Assembly (NCBI GenBank): GCA_045837725.1 | Contig: JBEWZL010000064.1 | Location: 186,001 to 250,000 of the forward strand | Length of the DNA stretch: 64,000 nt | Direction: 5' to 3' | From: Vermamoeba vermiformis | Lineage: Eukaryota > Tubulinea > Echinamoebida | Shown here: one piece after another, positions 37,795 to 52,900 of the stretch | Layout of the letters: each line of letters opens with the position of its first letter | Numbering within the stretch: the stretch's first letter is position 1 | Made by a program: the position numbers and the translations under genes | Notes under the pieces: model-generated | Told to the model about the DNA's origin: nothing | The model's database searches: none | The model's input: only the letters and a program-made list of their open reading frames with translations

Positions 37795-37895
37795 TGATAA
37801 TTAAGTGGTAGTGGTGGCGTGTTGTGTAAAATAGAAAGTGAGATCGCGATAACATTATTCTTTTGACACCAAAGCACAAACACAACGCCGCAAAT
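37795..37895. promoter_or_regulatory. 101-bp bidirectional promoter, COX19/FCF2
   Basis: The two start codons point away from each other across 101 bp, so one compact promoter or two overlapping ones must serve both. It contains a GTGGTAGTGGTGGCG tract. Confidence 0.5.
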
Positions 37896-39132
37896 ATGAG
37901 TGGTCGAAGGAGGTCTAACAGTGGTTCGAAAAAGTCCACCCGGCAGAAGAAAACAGCTGATACACCAAAAAAATCGACAGATCCAGACCAGATTGCGTTT
38001 TGGGATTCAGTCTCAACAATTTTAAAATCAAATATTGATGAATTGTAAGTACATACTTAATTACTATGGCAATATATATAGCGCTAGAGCAAAAATATTC
38101 GATTTAATTGACTTTTAATGTTGGATCGAAATTATTAATGCGCATAATGCCTCAAATAAAACACCAATTGGTATTATATTAACAATATTATATTTTACAA
38201 TTAGATTACCAAAGCATTCAGCTATTTATAAACATAAACTCGATGAAAAAGAAAAACGTTTAGAAGAGACAGATGAAGAAAGAGAAGAACTCGTAAAAAG
38301 TCAAAAAACAAAGTAAGTAACAATAATAATATTTATAATATTATTGGCTATTTTTGAACACTCATTCAAAATCGCGATCTGGATTGGATCTGACCATTTT
38401 TTCAGGTTACAAGCTAATTTTACTTCACAACTATACTTCTCTATGAGTTCATTTAATTCAAGCAAAGAAGAGCCGATTAATCTGCGCATTCCTGCACCAC
38501 AAGTCGATGAGGACAAGCCGCAGCTAACAAGTGCTGAAGAAGAACGATTAGCGAAGATCATGCAGAAGAGCAAGCTTGAAAATATTGAAAAAGAATTGAC
38601 AGTGCCTGTACCTATTTCGAAGTCTGAAAAGAAGCGATTGGCTCGACAAAAGGTAGAGATCTCGTCTGGACATTGGATCCGATCCAAACGCATTCAAATT
38701 TGGTTATTAATGTACTAATCCTACTCTATAGCGAGAGAAAACAGCAGGACCAAATTGGTTCGGATTATCAGCGCCTGAAATGACTGATGAAATGAAACAA
38801 GACCTGCAGATCTTGAACTTGAGAAACTACGTCGATCCTTCCGACATTTATCGACGCCCTGAATTCAAAGAGATGCCTAAATACTTCGAGGTAATATTCA
38901 TAGAGCTCGTACTGTACTTTCAAGCCGGATCTGACTCTATTCATGCTAGGTCGGTACAGTAGTTGAGAATGCAGCTGATTACTATTCGGGTCGAGTACCG
39001 CGCAAGGAACGCAAACAACACTTTGTCGATGAAGTTATTAGCGATCAGAAGTACAAACAGTACGCCAAGCGAAAGTACCGCGAGATGCACCAAAAAGCTG
39101 AAAACTCTCGCAAGCGACAGAAGACCAAGTAA
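37896..39132 (+). CDS. FCF2: FCF2/DNTTIP2-like pre-rRNA processing factor
   Basis: The N-terminus is basic and disordered (MSGRRRSNSGSKKSTRQKK). The C-terminal Fcf2 domain is clear: AGPNWFGLSAPEMTDEMKQD, LQILNLRNYVDPSDIYRR, PKYFEVGTVVENA, then RVPRKERKQHFVDEVISD and YAKRKYREMHQKAE. Yeast Fcf2 acts in early cleavage of the 35S pre-rRNA within the small-subunit processome. Five or so exons are split by introns of ordinary type. The stop is TAA at 39130-39132. It converges on the next gene with a 325-bp gap. Confidence 0.92.
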
Positions 39133-39457
39133 TGTTAAAATAATGCGAACATATAAAGCTTAAATTGACTCTTGCCTCCGAATTCCAGTTGTACCAGCTA
39201 TATTAGCGTCATAATATTAAAAAACAAAGCTCTTCTGCATTGGTGTGTGCTGTGTGCTGCAGTAGCTCAAACGCCTCTTGACGTCATAATTGGTCTTGCT
39301 CAAGACTTTGCGAGTATTTCAATTATAACATTTAAAACGGTTATTTTTAGGTACAAAACCGAGCGGATTTATTCATCCATTTTTTGTAATCCTTCGATAT
39401 ACTACACTAATTACATGAAATTCGCAAAACGACGTTGATATGTACATTTCTCTTCGC
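39133..39457. other. Gap between convergent 3' ends
   Basis: 325 bp between the stops of FCF2 and the next minus-strand gene. It is AT-rich. I see nothing besides probable 3' UTRs. Confidence 0.5.
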
Positions 39458-40423
39458 TTAGAAGTAACTCTTGGCACTTCTCTTCGACGGGCAATCAAAT
39501 CCAGTTTTTAATTGTTCCAATGCACGTGCTACGCTTGCAGGGATATGCATTTTAGCATGAATAATTGCGAGCTTGCGCTTCGCTAGGGTCTTTGCTGTAG
39601 GATTGAGATCCTCTTTGAATTCCTCTTCGTAGTCTGCGTGGATCTCTTTCCATAATCGCAAAGCTGAAAAAATATTCTTCTTTTGAAACAACTCTGAGAT
39701 CTTCTTCTGTCTCGTGCTATCACGTTTAATTTCCTCGTCGGAGATTTGCACTGTTGATTCTGCCTCGCGATAATACCAATTTTCTAACTGTAAAACACAA
39801 GATTTAGCGTCAGATCACAAAATCATTTCAAAATCATAAATTAATTGCTGCTGGCAATATTTCTCACCTGTGGTAATGATATATCAGCATTAGCAACGTG
39901 TTGTCTATCAGCTCCAGAGAGAATCTGAAATGCTTCTAACAAGATGTCATTTTCGAGCTGCTCATCAAAGATTGTGACTACGAGATTAATTAGAACTAAT
40001 CATGACCGTAGTAGTTACATTTAATACTTACCTAATTGTTTGAATTGCGCAAGACCAAATCCGTTCTTTGCAAGCAGATTATATATTTCTTTCAAACCTC
40101 CTTTACAATACAATGATTAATACATGTGCTTGTATATATTTCCGTGCTCATATCCCGACGATTATTACGTACCTTCACAATAATTCGAGGTTTTTTCTTC
40201 AGCATGCGCTCCACAACCAAACACTTTGGCCAACTTGCCTGACAGGACAGGTGTTGCTGAGGATCTGACTTGAGCCATGAGTTGTGGTGTCAAGTGTAAA
40301 GTATAAGTAAAATGCGGAGTGAACCGTTTCAAACAATTTAAATTCTGCTGGTTCACAAAAATTTAATCTCTTGTAGATCTCTCGCACTTTTTCTTGGGTC
40401 ACTACGGAATCTGCCGAAAACAT
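39458..40423 (-). CDS. Hypothetical protein, family not recognised
   Basis: Four or five exons encode about 230 aa. The start is MFSADSVVTQEKVREIYKRL (40423). The last exon is well formed and basic-acidic (FQKKNIFSALRLWKEIHADY; AKMHIPASVARALEQL), stop 39458. Joins LPQ to LENWYYREAES and CEG to GLKEIYNLLAKNG keep frame. The first exon has a frame conflict: its opening frame ends at a stop, while the splice donor at about 40169 is reached only in another frame. A 31-nt GTCAGA..GTCAG segment within it would fix this if it is an intron, but it is shorter than any other here. A base error is the alternative. I see no domain or motif to assign function. Confidence 0.6.
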
Positions 40424-40806
40424 CTTTTACGGCATGCAAAGTACATCAGGTAGATACTCTACGAGGCGTTTCTAGTCTTTGTTGATACACGCCACACCAC
40501 AGATAAATTTTAAATCGCGTGGATGAATTCCCGTAGCCTTAATTGGCATTCAGAAACTGCCGAACATCGAGCAATCTGAACTAATGAATATCAGGACACT
40601 GCGGCAACAGTGCAATGATTAATAAGATGAATTGTGGAAAGTTAATAATTTTATTTTGTACATTGTTGCGTCGATTTATCCGAGGAGAATTTCCGCTATT
40701 CGGCACGTTCATATGAATATAAAATCAGTCACTTCATGGGGTCCAACCGAATGCATGTGCTGTTGAGAATCGATTAGTCGTCGTTCAATCCTTGCATTCA
40801 AGGCCT
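40424..40806. other. Intergenic region between the unknown gene and DNAJC11
   Basis: 383 bp, presumably the promoter of the upstream hypothetical gene and the 3' UTR of DNAJC11. No ORF or recognisable RNA gene. Confidence 0.45.
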
Positions 40807-43092
40807 CTACTTACACTGCAACGGCACGCGCAACAATTCATCGTCGGCAATGCAGACACGATGCAGTTTGTTGCGGAACAAATAGATCACTTCTAAGTGC
40901 TTCTCTTCGCCAGGGCACGGGTCATAAAATCCTACGAGACCAGCCTACGTAATTGCAAATTCAATGTCAAAAACGGATGTGTCACCTGTCGACTTTAATT
41001 AATGTACGAACCTTAGAGCCAGGATGCAAGTGCAGCTGCGAGTTCTCAACCAAGTACTGCAGGGGCACTGTAACGTCGATTACAAACGGATTCTCTTCGT
41101 CTTCTTCCTCGTCCAACTTCAACTCGCCCTGGTCAAACAAGATCGATTAATACACGATTACAGTTGAGATGACACTATTGGTGTGTTAAGGCTCGGTAGA
41201 ATTGAATTCTAAAGTCAGCAGTTGCGAGATACGATTCGAGATTGTATTTCGAAAAGTGTCAAAACTGTCAGTTAAGTAACACAACACGTACCTCGTTAGT
41301 TTGCGGCAATCGACCGTAACTCGCGTGTTGAATGATCAAGCCACCCTTCGCCTCTTCTTCTTCGCGCTTGCGAGCCACAGCAGGTTCCATGAGTTTGACG
41401 AATGATTCTGCTTTCTCTTTGGCCTCGCGCAGTGTTTCTTCTTGGTCTTTTCTCTTCTGTTGCAATTTTCTGCCAAAAAAGGTTAGAAATAATGTCTTTA
41501 GAATTATATGACGGCAACTTACTTCATCTTCTTGCGTGCTTTCATTGGCTCGATAATCAGTGCTTTGATCAACACTGTGAGTGTGGCGTGAGCAATCACA
41601 CCGGTGATGGTTTGAATCAATGATTTGCCCATCAAAATGAACGGGAACGAGTAACGCTGACCTAAACGAGTGAAACTGCAACAACATTAGCGCTTCTGTT
41701 TGACATGAAGTGTTCGCAACACTTACCCAAAGGTCAATGTGACGCCAGTCTGCGTATTGTAATTGAAGCCCAGAATGAATTTAGACAAGTTTGAAATGCG
41801 ACGAATGACAGCGTAATCAACAGCAAAGCCTGAAGTGGTGATGCTGATCGAGCCTGAGCCCGCAGAGTTCTTGTCGAGGGTTGTTTTACCCGCCAGACTG
41901 AGTGACACGTCGCGCGAGTCAACCTCAATCGAAGTGGTGTGATAGTAGTCCTCAGTCTGCGTTGTGAAGCCAATCTTCATGTTCGGATTGACACCTTGAC
42001 GCAGTGACCAGAAGATGTGTGAGTTCTCTGTCAACTTGCGCACCAACAATACGTCCAGACTTGTGCCGCGCGCGTACTTTGAAAACGTCAAATAGCCCTC
42101 ACTAGCGACAGATCATTAGCGTTAGTATTGAACCTCAACTAGTATCTCTCAGTGCACGTACTTGCTCGCTGAAAATTTCCTCCAGAAACCAACCTGCGCG
42201 AATCTATTCACCAAGTTTGTACCAGTCTGCACGGAAGTATTAATGCTTAATACTCTCATATAGTAATGATATAGGGACACGTACATTAATAAAGCCAAAT
42301 GATCGCGATGAGAATATTTTGCGGTAATTAGCAGTGACAGCACCAGTACCACGGCCATTGCCCGCTGAGATTTGTGCCTCGATTGTCAAAATATCTTTTT
42401 CTGTGATTGGCACCTGTTCGCGACAGCACTCAGTTAAACACTGTCCAAATAAGGAAATTCCATTAGCGTACCTTGACACGTTCGCTGATAGACATGGCGA
42501 GCACTTCAACAAACGAGCGTTGTCCGCGCAAGACGTGATTGATGTCGTGCAGGGCCATGGACGTGACGATGTTGCCGCGCAAATGCACGCGCTCTTCAAT
42601 GTAGTCGTCTTCTTCTTTGCGCTTCATCTTTTCGAAAAGCCGAAGAAACTTGAGCAGAAATTAGCATTGTGCAAATTAATTATTAAGAGTATCTGACGCA
42701 TGGATAATGATATCCGTGTATAATAATTAAATTATAATTACCTCTTCTGGTGTTTTAATTTTTTCGCCAAGTTCTTTGCCGGATTTGATACCAGCCACGC
42801 CGTAAACATCGTAAATTTTTCTTTTGCCCTCATCGTGTAATATATCAAATGCTTCTTTTATATCGTGAAACCGCTGTTCTGCTAATTTTTTTTGTTCTGG
42901 ATCTCTAATTTTATCGGGGTGAAATGTTTTTGCTAACTTTCTGTACGCTTTGGCGATGTCATCTTTGGTTGCCTAAATTAATTGTAATATTAAATATGCA
43001 ATTTTTAATCATCATTGCACCATTGAAGTTAAATGAACTTACATCCCGCGACACGCCCAAAAGCGCGTAGAAGTCACTTGTCGCCTTGTTCA
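40807..43092 (-). CDS. DNAJC11: DNAJC11-like J-domain protein (mitochondrial outer membrane, MICOS-linked)
   Basis: The N-terminal J domain includes [40 protein letters not shown] with the HPD tripeptide, and [17 protein letters not shown]. The middle has a beta-rich region like DNAJC11 ([57 protein letters not shown]). A helical segment follows ([21 protein letters not shown]). The C-terminal domain ends [19 protein letters not shown], as in DNAJC11. The stop is TAG at 40807-40809. The length of about 560 aa matches. Known members sit at the mitochondrial outer membrane and help hold cristae junctions. Confidence 0.92.
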
Positions 43093-43320
43093 TAAATGCT
43101 TCTACTAATCAACACGTATCTCCTACCTCACTACGTACGTGGCAACTAAACAAGTTTTGAAATAATGGCGGGATCTAATTTTTCTTCGGATCAGTTTTTG
43201 CGAGAGAATTTCAGCCAAAACTTTTTGGACTGCTGTATTTCCTTGTCGAAACGACACTTCACCTGTCAATTTGGCTACTAGAACATAGCGCACATTGCAT
43301 TCATGGGATGACGCGAGCAA

Positions 43321-45681
<2,361 letters not shown>

Positions 45682-45787
45682 ATATTGCTCTAGTGTCAGA
45701 GGGCGAGACCCCGCACAATGTATAGTTGAACTGTGTAAAATATCAAAGTGACCACGCGTCATTCGAATGTAATAAATACTTTATTAT

Positions 45788-47020
45788 TTAACGCTTTACA
45801 TCAATTCGTGTGCGGCACTCGTTCTGGAGTTCCGTACCAAACAAAAGGCTATAAAAGGAAACCGTGAGAAATTGTTGCAAAGACAGAGGTGATTGATTAG
45901 ATCAAGTCAAAACTTACTTTCACCTGCTCGTTATTAGCATCAACGATAAAGTACTGCGGGGTTAATGTACAAGTGGGACTGTATCGCGTGCCTTCTAAGC
46001 GTGTCGTGGCCAGCACTTTGTATTTGCCTAGTCGGCCTATCGTTGATACGAGAGGTTAGTGCACGTGCCAGGTGACATGTTTCACACAAAATATCAGTGA
46101 CACAATCACGCAATAACGCACCTGCATCAACGTATAACATGAGCGAGTCCATCATTTTATGCGCGCCAAATTTAGTGATTTGTTCGCTGTGGCCAAAATT
46201 TTTGACGGCAAAGAAAAGTGCTTGCTCGAGTTCTTTCATTTGTTTTGGATTGTCTAACGGCTCGCGATCAATCACGCCCAACACACTTTGTTTCGTCACG
46301 GCCCACTTCAAGTCCCACGACTTGCCGCCGTGCACGTCAAATGAGCCTTCCCAGCCCTGTGCGTAGACGATGTAGATCTCGGGCGAAAATTGTTCCATTT
46401 TCGGGATGTGCGTGCAGTCTGAATCGGTGCTCGTGCTGCTTCGATAAAACGTTTCATAAACGTCACTAATCTTCCTTTTAATTTCTGTCTCGAACTCAAC
46501 TGAAAACAAAATTAGATCAGATTATTGACATGTCAAACAGTGTCAGCCATTAAAAGAGCCTATTTATAGACAATAATAATAGTACTTACCTAGCTCAATG
46601 ACGTTGTTAATATTTCCTTGCGAATCTTTTTGTACAGGTTTTGAATTGTCGTACGACCAAACTCCATCCACAATGAACTGTTAAATGATGAGCGTTAACA
46701 AAATACGCCGTATTAATGGTTAGTATAATCGATATACTTTGTATTGATATGTTCCTGGGCCAAGCAGTTGCCACGCCACAAAAGTGCCATCTTCATCTTT
46801 GTGCATGGGCTGATCTGTCGCCCAGTCATTGAATTGACCTGTTATCAATGGTCATTAACATTAATAATAGCCCATGTTATTTAAGCATTGCACAGTACTG
46901 AAAAAGGAGCGACGCGGTTTAGGATATTAAAGCAATATTTACTATTGCAATTATAAACGCACCTGAGAGAAAAACTTCTTTTCCTCCATGAGGCCAAATG
47001 AATTTAATACGACTTTGCAT
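45788..47020 (-). CDS. CBM48 glycogen-binding domain protein (AMPK-beta-like N-terminus)
   Basis: The N-terminus is a CBM48 domain as in AMPK beta: MQSRIKFIWPHGGKEVFLSG, QFNDWATDQPMHKD, then GPGTYQYKFIVDGVW and GNINNVIEL. The Trp/Lys/Asn glycogen-contact pattern is kept. The rest (SPEIYIVYAQGWEGSFDVHG; SVLGVIDREPLDNPKQMKEL; FGAHKMMDSLMLYVDA) is not the ASC domain that binds alpha and gamma, and I do not recognise it. No myristoylation site is present (the residue after Met is Gln). It lies tail to tail with AMPK alpha, 106 bp between stops. It may be a glycogen-targeting protein and not a true beta subunit. Confidence 0.8.
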
Positions 47021-47526
47021 GGTGGAAGTATAATTGTTATACTGTCAGCTGTTACTGCAAGTGACAGGTTAGCAAGGATCCAACAAAAAACGCGAAAATC
47101 TTTTTTTCATAATATTAAAATAAATCAATCGTAGTGTTAAAAAGATATTAACTGTTAGTCGAATTATGATATTAAAATAAATTATTTAAACAATTATTTG
47201 GGTTTAAGAAGTGATCTAAGTTTCCATTCGAATTTACTCTTGCTAAACGCAGCCCGACACTATAAACAATACATGCAGCGTGTACATACCCTCGTCAATA
47301 TCATGATAGCTGAGCCGGGCTTTGTGGGTGATGACACGCGCTGAAATCAATAAATTCTCCTTTTTTTGTGCTCACACTGCACGCACAACAGAGAAATCTC
47401 CGCGATGATCACGAGCAGTCACAACTGTTTAAATTCATTTATATACGAGTATTTATTACATTCAATTGTACAAGTGGTATTTACATCATTCAGAACGTAG
47501 ATCAGAGAGCGGATGCGCTGTCAGTC
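47021..47526. other. Intergenic region upstream of the CBM48 gene
   Basis: 506 bp of AT-rich DNA. On the minus strand ATATTGACGAGGGTATGTAC near 47290 looks like a donor site, so a 5'-UTR exon and intron for the CBM48 gene are possible. I see no conserved ORF, tRNA or convincing snoRNA boxes. Confidence 0.4.
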
Positions 47527-49299
47527 TTACATGACCACGCAGCCCTTTTTCGTGTTTTTCGATTGAATTTTGTTAATGTCGTCGTTCAACTGTTGGAAAT
47601 TAGCTTCAGTAGTCGTGTCATTGACGAACACTTCGAACTTCATTTGGTCGTGCTGGATCTTGAACGAGGCTTTGAACATGAACAGCTGCACATTGAACCA
47701 CGACAACTTGTTGAGTGAACTCATCTGCGCACCGAGTTCTGTCATGCTGCGGAGAGGGTCAGTAGCAGATCTGAAAACAGGATCGTAGCTGTGACACGTA
47801 CCTCTCAGGAACTTTCTTCCTGTTGTCAAAGTAAGCCTTAATGATGGACTTCTCGATCACTTTGCGCGCCTCTTCAATGTCAGTCATGAGATCCAACTCA
47901 ATGTTCGGATCAGGCATGTTGAGCTCTGCTGCAATCACCCTAAATGCGTCAGATAAGTTAGTCTGAGTTCGTCACATAGTAGTGCCCAACACCTACTTCT
48001 TCTCTAGCAACAAGTGGTGATAGCCAATGTTCATGCGAGTGAGAGTCACGAGTGATGTCAACACAGGCAGCAGGGGTGTCTTGCCGCTGACAATGTCGTC
48101 CTTGAGCTTGGGCTGTTCTCTGAAGGCTCTGTTCACCAAGATGTCAAACACTGCCCACGCCCAGCTCAGTTCACGAATGCGCGAGGCCGCTTTGTTCGTC
48201 GTTGGACTAGCACCAGATTCAGCGATGATTTGTTGCAGCATTTGTTGCAGACTTCCTTCAACGATGACCACCACGCGCTCGAGCTCTTTGACTTGCTCTT
48301 TGCTCAGTTGTTGGTGAAATTTGGCCTTGAGGCGCGTGCAGATCAGCTTGGTCCACTCGTTCAGTTCGCCAGAAGATATTACTTTATCTAACAACGCATC
48401 AAAGGACCACTGTTGACCCACAACCCAATTCCACCAATCACCGTCGTTCAAAGACAGTTCAGGCGAGCGTGTAGGCACAACAGAGGCCTCCATCTTGTGT
48501 TGGACGTCGCGAATCGAGTGAAGGAATTGATCCACGGTCTCTCTTCGTTGAATAATTTCTTCCATGCTGCCGTCAGCACTGCGACCATCCATAACAGACA
48601 TATACATCGCATCTGAGCCATCAGTGCGAGCACTATCGCTTGATTTGGAAGCCGATTCGTTAGAATTCGTTTGTGCAGAGCTTCCTTTGGCCAGATCAGT
48701 CAAAATTTCATCCAATACTTTTCTGCGCTCCTTGGCATCGAGGCTGTCATCACTTGACTCGCTGCGAAGGAGAATAGAATAGCTTTTCCAAAGATCGTCG
48801 ATAAATTCGTCTCCTAGCAGCAAAATAATTTTAATATTGATGCAAAATATTAATATACCTCATATTAAAACGAAGAGGCATTTTTAGAAGATTTTAGCAG
48901 ATAATTTAAATTATTCTTACGATTTTGCTGAACTTCTGGCTCTGGTGTAGGTGTTGGCTCTGGCGTCTGGACTACGACAGGTACGTCTTTAGGAATAACT
49001 TTGGGCTTTCTCTCATAATTTCCAATAATAGTAGCATTCTCCGGCACCAGATCGGAATTGCCTGCGGCCGTAATCGAGATCTCGTTTCCTTCCAAAAAGC
49101 ATTTATCCAGAATGCTAATAGCAACCACTGCGCTCTCTTTGGTATCAAATTCTATCAACGCAGAATGCGCAGGCTGTCCAGGAGCACGGAACAAGCGACA
49201 AGTCTTCATCTCGCCGCAGACGCTTTCAAACGTGCTGACAACGGACTCCAAAGGTATGACTGGACTCAAATATCGCACTAATATAATTGGTTTGTCCAT
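47527..49299 (-). CDS. RRM-like protein with helical domain and C-terminal CaaX box
   Basis: The N-terminus reads like a degenerate RRM: MDKPIILVRYLSPVIPLESV, then HSALIEFDTKESAVVAISIL. A Pro/Thr/Glu-rich linker (TPEPTPTPEPEVQQN) leads through a donor CGTAAG to DEFIDDLWKSYSILL; this join skips a stop and keeps frame, which is why I treat the two ORFs as one gene. The Ser-rich middle and helical C-terminal domain (DWWNWVVGQQWSFDALLDKV; LERVVVIVEGSLQQMLQQII) are not familiar. The last residues, KKGCVVM, form a CaaX motif; Met at the end predicts farnesylation and membrane attachment after a basic stretch. Function is unknown. If the join is wrong, these are two genes. Confidence 0.65.
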
Positions 49300-49907
49300 G
49301 CTTTGTTGTTGCTCATAGAAAAAGCTAAAAAACTAATTACTGAATGGACTAACCTTCGCATTTTTTCAGGAGCGGACGAAGAAATTTCAATAGATCTCCA
49401 GGCAGAGACGTCCGCGGACGCATATTCAAGCTCAATCTAGGCTTATCAATTTGATATTTTATGACGGATCAGGGCCGGACTGAAGCGCCATGGAGAACCT
49501 CCTCGAGACAAGCTCAAATCTGCTAGCGGATCGAGAAGAGAAGATCTGAGTAAAGGCTTGATCAACCGTACGCAAGATCTAAGAATAGCTCGTCGGAGAA
49601 GCAAAATCTCCTGATAACGCGCTTTAAATCCCAAAACAATTGGTTGAAATTGACTTTTATGGCAGTCAAACTTTAAAATTGCCAAAAGTTCAAATCGGTG
49701 CAACGCGATCGCGGTAAGAGCAAGAAAATTAAGACTAATACACCTAGGCGCAATAGAGATAACATTTTAAAAATAATTCGCTGCGCAAACCGCTCAACTT
49801 AGTTCCCAAAGGTGACATTTGACGCGTCACGTGGCGGCAGGCTTAAAAGCATTTCGCTTCAGAACATTATTTCATTCTCTTCATAACCTAAGAACAAACC
49901 TCTACAA
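49300..49907. promoter_or_regulatory. Divergent intergenic region, CaaX-box gene/Piwi gene
   Basis: The longest gene-free stretch (608 bp). The right end has TTTGACGCGTCACGTGG near 49819, with overlapping palindromic halves, 90 bp before the Piwi start. Arg-rich open segments near 49373-49630 read in several frames without a start or clean splice sites, so I do not call a gene. Confidence 0.4.
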
Positions 49908-52900
49908 ATGTCGTACCGAGACGACGGCTTCAGAAGTCAAGGCGGTCGCAACAATAACAACAGCGGCAACAACCGTCAGGGCGGTTACAACAACAACTAC
50001 AGCGGCAACAACAACCGCCAAGGCGGCTATGACAATCGCGGAAGAGGCGATGGCGGTCGAGGTGGTGGTCGCGGCGGTGGTCGCGGTGGTCGCGGAGGAC
50101 GCGGCGGCTTTGCTTCTGAGCAACAAGGTACGATTGTACGGTGGATAGGATCTTGCAATTTCTAATTCTTTGATTTCAGATAAAGTACTGACGCTTCGTC
50201 CAACCGATGGTAGAGTCCTCGCCAACTACTTCAAGCTTAACATCAAAGCCGCGGCTGAATCGGTCTACAAGCATGGCATTGACTTTAATGTAAGGATCCC
50301 TTTTTTCATGAATACCGGAATTGACGAACCGATTAGGGAGAAGAAAGTACCTTTGTTCGTCGCAAAATAATCAACAAGCTTCTTCAAGACATCTACGGCG
50401 CAGACCTTAAGAATAGTAAGTAGCTCAGATCAAATCCGTTTGTTTCCAAAAATAGCTCCTTACCGATTTATTTTTTAGTTGAGTCCTCGATCTTGTTTGA
50501 CGATACCTGCATCTACTCTCGCATGATCTTGAAGGTCAAGCAAGGAGCGGATGTGGATGTCCAAGTCGGCAAGTCGGTTTATGTCATTACGCTGGTCTCC
50601 GTCGCTAAAGTCAGCGACAACGATCCACAGTTCCTCAATCTTGTCTTCAATGCGGCCATGAACAAGTCTTCGCTTCAACGCATCGGTCGTGGCCACTTTG
50701 ACAAGAAAGAGCTCGACGTGTCAAGATTCAACAAGGCGCGCGACTTGCAAATCTTCCCTGGCTATCGAACTGAGGTCATTCAAAAGCTGGTGGCCACTCG
50801 CGACAAGATAACTACGCTTGTCAACATCGACACCATCTCGAAGGTCTTGTGCAAGAGTAAGTTCAAAAGTCCATGCTAAAACAACCGTTACTAACTTACG
50901 CAATTATAGTCACCGTTGCCGATACCTTGTATGACATTCAAGGCGACAACAAATGGACCCCTGCTTTGAAGAAAAAGGCTTGCGGTGCTCTCGTCAACAC
51001 GATCGTGTACACTAGGTACAACTACCAAGCGTACACGATTGAGGGCATTGACTTTGAGCGCAACTCGCTCTCGAAGTTCTCTTGTCGCAACCGACGCACG
51101 GGCAAGGAGGAAGAGCAGACCTACGTCAAGTACTACGCTGAGAAGGGCGAGGTCATTCAATATCCTGATCAACCTCTTCTCAAGGCCAAGGGTCGTAACG
51201 GAGCTCGAATCCATCTCGTCCCTGAGCTGTGCTTACTCACTGATTTGTAAGTATTAGCTAATTTGTTTGCCTCGATTACTCAGTTCTAATAAATCGTAGG
51301 CAACCTGAGGCAAAGGCAGACTTGCCCAAGATCTGCAGTGTCAAGCCACCCGAGCGCATGACTCGCATCAAGAATCTGCCTGAGCAGCTGATGGGCTCTG
51401 AGAAGTCGAAGAATCTGCTGAACAGCTTCGGCGTCTCTGTCGAGGCTGAAATGGTGCCCGTGCCAACCAAGCTCTTGCCCGCACCGACTCTCTACATGCC
51501 TGGCAAGAAGGGAATCTTCCAGTATGAAGGTATGAGGGATTGATTGACAATGCTGGTAACCAATCTGACAATTTGAACAGGTCCCTTCGGCCCAGCTACA
51601 GCGCGAGACTTGTTCTTTGGTTCGAAGGCTCCTCGCTCTCTTTTCATCATTGTCACCTACGACGACTACAAGGAGTGTTTTGACCTCATGAACACTTACT
51701 TGAAGGAGATCTCCTTGCAACTCAAAGAGAAGCAATCTCCAATCGTCGTGGGCCGCGTCGAGCGTATCCCCATCAAGCAGGGCGAGTACCACGTTCCAAG
51801 CTTGACCGCCGCCTTGAACAAGTTGCCCAAGAAAGAGGACGCACAAAATGTTCTCTACTTGAGCTTCTTGTACAACAAGCGCATGAACAAAGACAACTAC
51901 AACTCGATCAAGGAGTTCTGCCTTCATACTGGCATCATCAGTCAGAACATTGATACTGCTAACGCTAGACATATGAAGAACTCTCAAACGATCGCTGCCA
52001 ACATTACCGTAAGTTAGCACTTAGAGTCTATATTCGATATTTACAATCTGCATCAGAAACAAGTCATGAACAAGTTCGGTACTCTGTGCTGGTGGGCTCC
52101 TATCCACACCTTGTCGCCTGCCTTCGCCAAGAAGACTCTCATGTTCATTGGCATTGATGTCTATCATGCGAAGAAGACGTAAGCACTCGCTTCGCTTTAC
52201 GATGACGTGTGTGACTAATGATCTACTCAGCTTCGAGGAGAAGGACAAGTGGTACAGACAACGCCGTTCTATTGGTGCGTTCATTGCCGTAATAATCACT
52301 CCTGATGGCAAGTTTCACACTTCGTGTCACGTTAATCCTCACCGAGTAAGTAGCCGCAAAACAATACGAAATGATCTGACTCCTGTTCTTCAGGCTCGTC
52401 GAGAGTTGATCAGCGCCAGTGACAGCGAGACCTCTTCCATGGCATCCGGACGCAGCTCGGGCTCTGGAGATGATGAAGAGAAGGCTGGCAGCGAGAAGCT
52501 CGAGGGCTTTGGCATCACCCAAAAGGACGCCCTGCGCGAGTTCATCAACCGCACCATGGCTGAGCACAATGTCAAGCCTGACTTTATCATCGTATATCGT
52601 GATGGTGTTGCTGAGAGCCAGCTCGATCAAGTCGTAAGTACTTCACTCGATACACATCACTATCGCATGATCTAACCCTTCACAGAAAGCTCAAGAAGTC
52701 AAGCAAGTCCGCGCCGCATGCAGCAGCGCCGCACTGACCTACATTGTGGCTCAAAAGAGAATCAGCACTCGCTTCATGGTGAAAACCTCTAATGGTGAAG
52801 TCGGTAATCCTTGCCAAGGCACCGTCGTTGACGAGTTCAAGTCTACGATCTACGATGACTTCTACTTGATCTCTCTCGTCAACAACATCAGTAAGTAACG

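Noticed and set aside
47300-47340. Possible C/D box snoRNA (TGATGA near CTGA)
   Set aside because: The boxes are only a few bases apart, with no C'/D' pair or terminal stem.
49446-49703. 85-codon minus-strand ORF and Arg-rich plus-strand stretches upstream of Piwi
   Set aside because: No start codon with clean splice sites links the pieces, and no family match; frames change without introns.
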